Program-made: the position numbers and the translations under genes | Source of the DNA: DASQBT01 sp049578545 | GTDB taxonomy: Bacteria; Pseudomonadota; Gammaproteobacteria; Burkholderiales; Thiobacillaceae | Length of the DNA stretch: 7,178 nucleotides | Assembly (NCBI GenBank): GCA_049578545.1 | Contig: JBAUMF010000094.1 | Coordinates: 1 to 7,178, forward strand | Reading direction: 5' to 3' | Part shown: one piece after another, positions 5,400 through 7,178 of the stretch | Layout: every line of letters begins with the position of its first letter | How positions within the stretch are numbered: the first letter of the stretch is position 1 | The notes under the pieces: generated by a model | Seen by the model: only the letters and a program-made list of their open reading frames with translations | Database searches by the model: none | Told to the model about the DNA's origin: nothing

Positions 5400-5510
5400 A
5401 TGACGAATGCCAAAGTATCGCTAGGCCTGGCTTCAGCAGAAACGCCGGATATTGCCGAGCTGAAGAACCTGACGTTTTTCAATCCACTGAATAAAGGATG
5501 GAGGCGCTAA
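5400..5510 (+). CDS. 36-codon ORF in frame behind integrase 2, unrecognised
   Basis: ATG 5400 to TAA 5508-5510 encodes MTNAKVSLGLASAETPDIAE and 16 further residues (ending FNPLNKGWRR). It lies in the same frame as the integrase, and no stop interrupts the ten codons between the integrase TGA and this ATG. No good ribosome binding site is seen. It may be a remnant of a longer gene or fused tail, or chance; no family is recognised. Confidence 0.2.
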   Translation: MTNAKVSLGLASAETPDIAELKNLTFFNPLNKGWRR

Positions 5511-5564
5511 AGGTACATGTTCAACAAGCGTTATCCAGCCTCGATCGTACTTCCCACACGTCAC

Positions 5565-5588
5565 CGTCCCTGTTGATCAACAGGGACG
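5565..5588. repeat. 24-bp perfect palindrome
   Basis: The half-site CGTCCCTGTTGA is followed immediately by its exact complement, with no loop and no T-run on either side. The absence of a T-tract argues against an intrinsic terminator. The lack of a spacer suits a dimeric DNA-binding protein or recombinase site. It lies between integrase 2 and the mobile mystery operon, 36 bp (centre to centre) before the first of the phased operators, and has a different sequence from them. Confidence 0.55.
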
Positions 5589-5604
5589 ATCTCAAGGCTT
5601 GGCA

Positions 5605-5719
5605 ATAACATATATGTTATTGCGAGAGGCTTGTTAAATAACATGTATATTATGATTATATTGCTTGTTAATAATGTATATGTTATTAAAGTTACGTGCT
5701 TTTATAACATATGGGTTAT
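5605..5719. promoter_or_regulatory. four phased 16-bp operators of the mobile mystery A/B operon
   Basis: Four copies of a palindrome with consensus ATAACATATATGTTAT lie at 5605-5620 (perfect, extended to 22 bp at 5602-5623), 5638-5653, 5671-5686 (9 of 11 outer pairs when extended) and 5704-5719. Their centres are 5612.5, 5645.5, 5678.5 and 5711.5, exactly 33 bp apart, so copies sit on nearly the same face of the helix (about three turns). The array is much more AT-rich than its surroundings. The last copy ends five bases before the start codon of the HTH gene. The likely reading is cooperative autorepression by the HTH protein encoded immediately downstream. Confidence 0.75.
5661..5689 (+). 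promoter_or_regulatory. sigma70-like promoter embedded in operator 3
   Basis: TTGCTT (5661-5666), a 17-bp spacer and TATTAA (5684-5689) would start transcription near 5696, about 28 nt before the ATG. The operator at 5671-5686 fills the spacer and overlaps the -10 box. A second, poorer pair TTGTTA/GATTAT (5631-5636 and 5654-5659) surrounds operator 2. Binding at these sites would exclude RNA polymerase. Confidence 0.45.
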
Positions 5720-5723
5720 CGCA

Positions 5724-6194
5724 ATGCGCTCTTCAGACCGTGCTTCAGCTCGCCGCCAACTCGATAAACGCTTGAGCACTCTCGGCAACATCGAGGCCTT
5801 GACTCGCCCGCCGCGTGGGTGGGTCAAGGCCATCCGCGAAGCGCTGGGCATGACGGCCACCCAGCTTGCAAAGCGCATCGGCGTTAGCCAGCCGCGCGCG
5901 TTTACTCTGGAGCAGGCCGAAGCCAAGGGATCGATCACCATCGAGAGTCTTGAACGGGCGGCAAGGGCGCTGGATTGCCGACTCGTCTATGCGCTGGTGC
6001 CTCGGCAATCCCTTGATGCCCTGATCGAGGAGCGCGCGCTCAGCCTCGCCAAGAAGCGGCTGGCAGCCACCAGCCACACGATGGCGCTCGAAGCCCAGGG
6101 CGTCGAGAAGGGCGATGAAAGCGAGCAGCTTAAGCGTCTGGTCCGGCAGCTCGCCGAAAGGGCGGGCTCCGAGTTGTGGGAGGAGGATGCATGA
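5724..6194 (+). CDS. mobile mystery protein A (HTH regulator, probable antitoxin)
   Basis: This 156-residue protein matches the mobile mystery protein A family (TIGR02612): RQLDKRLSTL near the start, RPPRGWVKAIREALGMTATQ (29-48), a helix-turn-helix LAKRIGVSQPRAFTLEQAEA (48-67), ITIESLERAARALDCRLVYALVPR (71-94) and AATSHTMALEAQ. Family members are found on plasmids and mobile elements almost always just upstream of a Fic protein (mobile mystery protein B). I place the start at ATG 5724; the frame is open upstream to a TTG at 5631, but that would translate the AT-rich operator array into a hydrophobic, unfamily-like extension. No strong Shine-Dalgarno is visible, and the fourth operator lies in its place. 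It probably binds the phased operators and represses its own operon; an antitoxin role toward the Fic protein is an inference. Confidence 0.9.
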   Translation: MRSSDRASARRQLDKRLSTLGNIEALTRPPRGWVKAIREALGMTATQLAKRIGVSQPRAFTLEQAEAKGSITIESLERAARALDCRLVYALVPRQSLDALIEERALSLAKKRLAATSHTMALEAQGVEKGDESEQLKRLVRQLAERAGSELWEEDA

Positions 6195-6778
6195 CCGATC
6201 CCCTGTTCGATCAGGATGATGGGGCAACGCCTCTGACGCCGGAAGAACGGGAAGGATTGATCCCGTCTTACATCACACTGCGCCGCGAGCTGAACGAAGC
6301 GGAACAGGCGAACATTCTGGAAGCGGAGGAGTGGGCCTTCGCGCGCAAGCGCGACTTGCTTTCCGAACAGTTCTTGAAGACGCTGCACAAGCGGATGTTT
6401 GGCCGGGTCTGGCGCTGGGCCGGTGAGTTTCGTCTGACAGAGCGCAACCTCGGGGTTGCTCCGTATCGCATCGCTATTGATCTGCGAAAGTTACTGGATG
6501 ATTGCCGCTTCTGGATCGAGAACGGCACCTATCCGGCGGACGAGATTGCCGCCCGTTTCCACCACCGGCTGGTGTGGATTCATCCCTTCCCCAATGGCAA
6601 TGGCCGTCATGCGCGGCTGGCCACCGACCTGCTGCTGGTAGGGCTTGGCCAGCCGCGCTTTTCATGGGGCCGGGTCAACCTGATCGATGCCAGCGAGACC
6701 CGGCGAGCCTATGTTGCGGCACTGCGTGCCGCTGACGGCCATGACATTGGCCCACTGCTTGAGTTTGTTCGGTCCTAG
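6191..6778 (+). CDS. mobile mystery protein B (Fic domain protein, probable toxin)
   Basis: This 195-residue protein matches mobile mystery protein B (TIGR02613): DGATPLTPEEREGLIPSYIT near the start, LNEAEQANILEAEEWAF (34-50), LHKRMFGRVWRWAGEFR (65-81) and the Fic active-site loop HPFPNGNGRHAR (131-142) with catalytic H131 and R139. Fic enzymes usually transfer AMP from ATP to a hydroxyl side chain of a target protein. The metal-binding Asp/Glu of the canonical HPFxDGNGR loop is Asn135 here; I believe Asn is common in this subfamily (from memory), and it may alter metal use or the reaction. T29-L-R-R-E33 could be a degenerate N-terminal inhibitory helix. ATG 6191 follows GGGAGGAGG and overlaps the stop of protein A (ATGA), so the pair is translationally coupled. 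A GTG start at 6176 would place the Shine-Dalgarno inside the gene. Confidence 0.93.
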   Translation: MTDPLFDQDDGATPLTPEEREGLIPSYITLRRELNEAEQANILEAEEWAFARKRDLLSEQFLKTLHKRMFGRVWRWAGEFRLTERNLGVAPYRIAIDLRKLLDDCRFWIENGTYPADEIAARFHHRLVWIHPFPNGNGRHARLATDLLLVGLGQPRFSWGRVNLIDASETRRAYVAALRAADGHDIGPLLEFVRS

Positions 6779-6838
6779 AGAGCCAGACCGGACTCAAGCG
6801 GGCGACAGATCATGACATTTATTGCGCCAAAAAATTGA

Positions 6839-7052
6839 TCAGGCGGCAGGGCCTTTAAGGAGAGACTTCAGGTTCGCAAGATTTCCAGCGTAGTTAATGC
6901 GGTATCCGGCAAACGGGTGGGACATTGTCGTACCGGGCTTGCACCATGAGGGAACACCTTTCTCAATCGGGTCATTAGAGCCCATCGTAGTCAAGTTGTC
7001 CAAGGGGCCAGCTGCGGAATGGCCGATTGCAGCACCCGTTCCCTGAGTTCTT
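6839..7052 (-). CDS. unrecognised 3' open frame, possible 3' exon next to group II intron
   Basis: From the intron's 3' splice junction one frame stays open for 70 codons to TGA 6841-6839. The peptide includes GAAIGHSAAGPLDNLTTMGS, then PSWCKPGTTMSHPFAGYRIN and a C-terminus NLKSLLKGPAA. Glycine- and proline-containing stretches and the lack of rare codons are compatible with real coding, but I recognise no family, membrane segment or motif. The frame also runs open backwards through the intron's domains V-VI to an ATG near 7168; that part is structural RNA and not protein. Another frame is open for 19 codons from the junction, so the exon frame is not certain. It converges on the Fic gene 60 bp away. 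Confidence 0.4.
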
Positions 7053-7055
7053 GTC

Positions 7056-7089
7056 GGGTAGCTGGACGCGGTTACCCGTGTCCAGCCCC
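7056..7089 (-). ncRNA. group II intron domain VI with branch point
   Basis: GGG-GCTGGAC-a-CGG-GTAA-CCG-c-GTCCAGC-TA-CCC folds into a long stem, leaving TA unpaired near its base. The A at 7059 is the expected bulged branch-point adenosine. The stem ends three bases before the intron's last nucleotide. Confidence 0.85.
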
Positions 7090-7093
7090 CTAA

Positions 7094-7127
7094 GAACCGT
7101 GCATGCGTCTTTAGACGCACACGGCTC
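7094..7127 (-). ncRNA. group II intron domain V
   Basis: A 34-nt hairpin reads GAGCCGTGT-GCGTC-TAAA-GACGC-at-GCACGGTTC on the minus strand. It has the catalytic triad AGC at positions 2-4, a lower stem closing GAGCCGT with ACGGTTC (one G-U pair), the two-nucleotide bulge (AT) and an upper GCGTC/GACGC stem. All are hallmarks of the ribozyme's catalytic domain. The tetraloop is UAAA where GNRA is usual, which may weaken contact with domain I. Confidence 0.92.
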
Positions 7128-7178
7128 AAGCCTCTGCAAAGGTATCTTTCGACACCCGGTAACACCACTGCATTTTCC

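Larger units (their letters stand above)
7053..7178 (-). mobile_element. 3' end of a group II intron, continuing past the right edge
   Basis: Domain V followed by domain VI identifies a bacterial group II intron on the minus strand. The end CTACCCGAC at 7061-7053 fits the usual 3' splice site, with a branch-point A (7059) seven bases from the end. Only the last 126 nt are in view; the ribozyme's 5' domains and any reverse transcriptase/maturase ORF would lie to the right. A short frame ends at TGA 7128-7126, overlapping the first bases of domain V (reading KMQWCYRVSKDTFAEA), and could be the C-terminus of an intron-encoded protein; this is unproven. Class assignment is not possible from this fragment. 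Confidence 0.88.

Noticed and set aside
5605..5719. CRISPR-like repeats because of the regular 33-bp spacing
   Set aside because: The units are imperfect palindromes only 16 bp long with AT-rich 17-bp gaps, four copies, directly abutting a start codon, and no cas genes; operators explain them better.
5631..5723. N-terminal extension of mobile mystery protein A from a TTG start
   Set aside because: It translates the phased AT-rich operators into a hydrophobic peptide unlike the family; ATG 5724 gives the usual N-terminus.
6779..6838. Terminator between the convergent Fic gene and the minus-strand frame
   Set aside because: Only 4-5 bp stems (such as CGGTC/GACCG) with no following T-run; not enough to call.
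7053..7168. Protein-coding start of a 109-codon minus-strand ORF
   Set aside because: The first 38 codons coincide with group II intron domains V and VI, whose RNA structure explains the sequence.

Overview
The window looks like an accessory, mobile-element-rich region of a moderately GC-rich Pseudomonadota (proteobacterial) genome or large plasmid. That placement rests on protein family resemblance and base composition only; the genus cannot be determined from the sequence. No housekeeping gene is present. Everything recognisable belongs to DNA transfer, site-specific recombination, toxin-antitoxin-like addiction, or a retroelement.

Left part (1-1350): the 5' end of an unidentified gene leaves the window leftward. 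A gene-poor stretch rich in palindromes follows, with a strong imperfect hairpin and two of the window's three TGACGTCA octamers; it resembles an origin-of-transfer region. Next comes an orphan TraJ/MobC-type relaxosome protein. The relaxase expected directly after it is not recognisable. A decayed copy of the start of an excisionase-like HTH gene follows (1247-1351).

Middle left (1383-3878): a minus-strand two-gene operon encodes an AbiEii-family nucleotidyltransferase and its small partner. It lies between the decayed HTH copy and the intact HTH gene (2656). The intact gene is preceded by a translationally coupled 21-codon leader ORF and overlaps a complete tyrosine recombinase by about 100 nt.

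Centre (3931-5369): the 3' 45 nt of a tRNA-Thr(CGU) gene, cut at the edge of the anticodon loop, marks an attachment-site scar. A repeat-rich segment and a second complete tyrosine recombinase (P4-type with an N-terminal DUF4102 domain) follow. Two unrelated integrases on either side of a tRNA-derived core suggest that two elements integrated side by side.

Right part (5370-6778): a short intergenic segment holds a 24-bp perfect palindrome. It leads into an AT-rich control region with four near-identical 16-bp palindromes spaced exactly 33 bp apart. These precede and touch the start of an operon encoding mobile mystery protein A (HTH) and mobile mystery protein B (Fic), overlapping by ATGA.

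Right edge (6839-7178): on the minus strand is the 3' end of a group II intron (domains V and VI, with the splice site at 7053). It abuts an unrecognised open frame of 70 residues that may be the 3' exon of an interrupted gene. The intron-encoded reverse transcriptase, if present, lies beyond the right edge.

Functionally, two integrases could move the element(s), the HTH proteins could set directionality and autoregulation, the two toxin-like modules could stabilise carriage, and the TraJ-like protein is what remains of a mobilization module.
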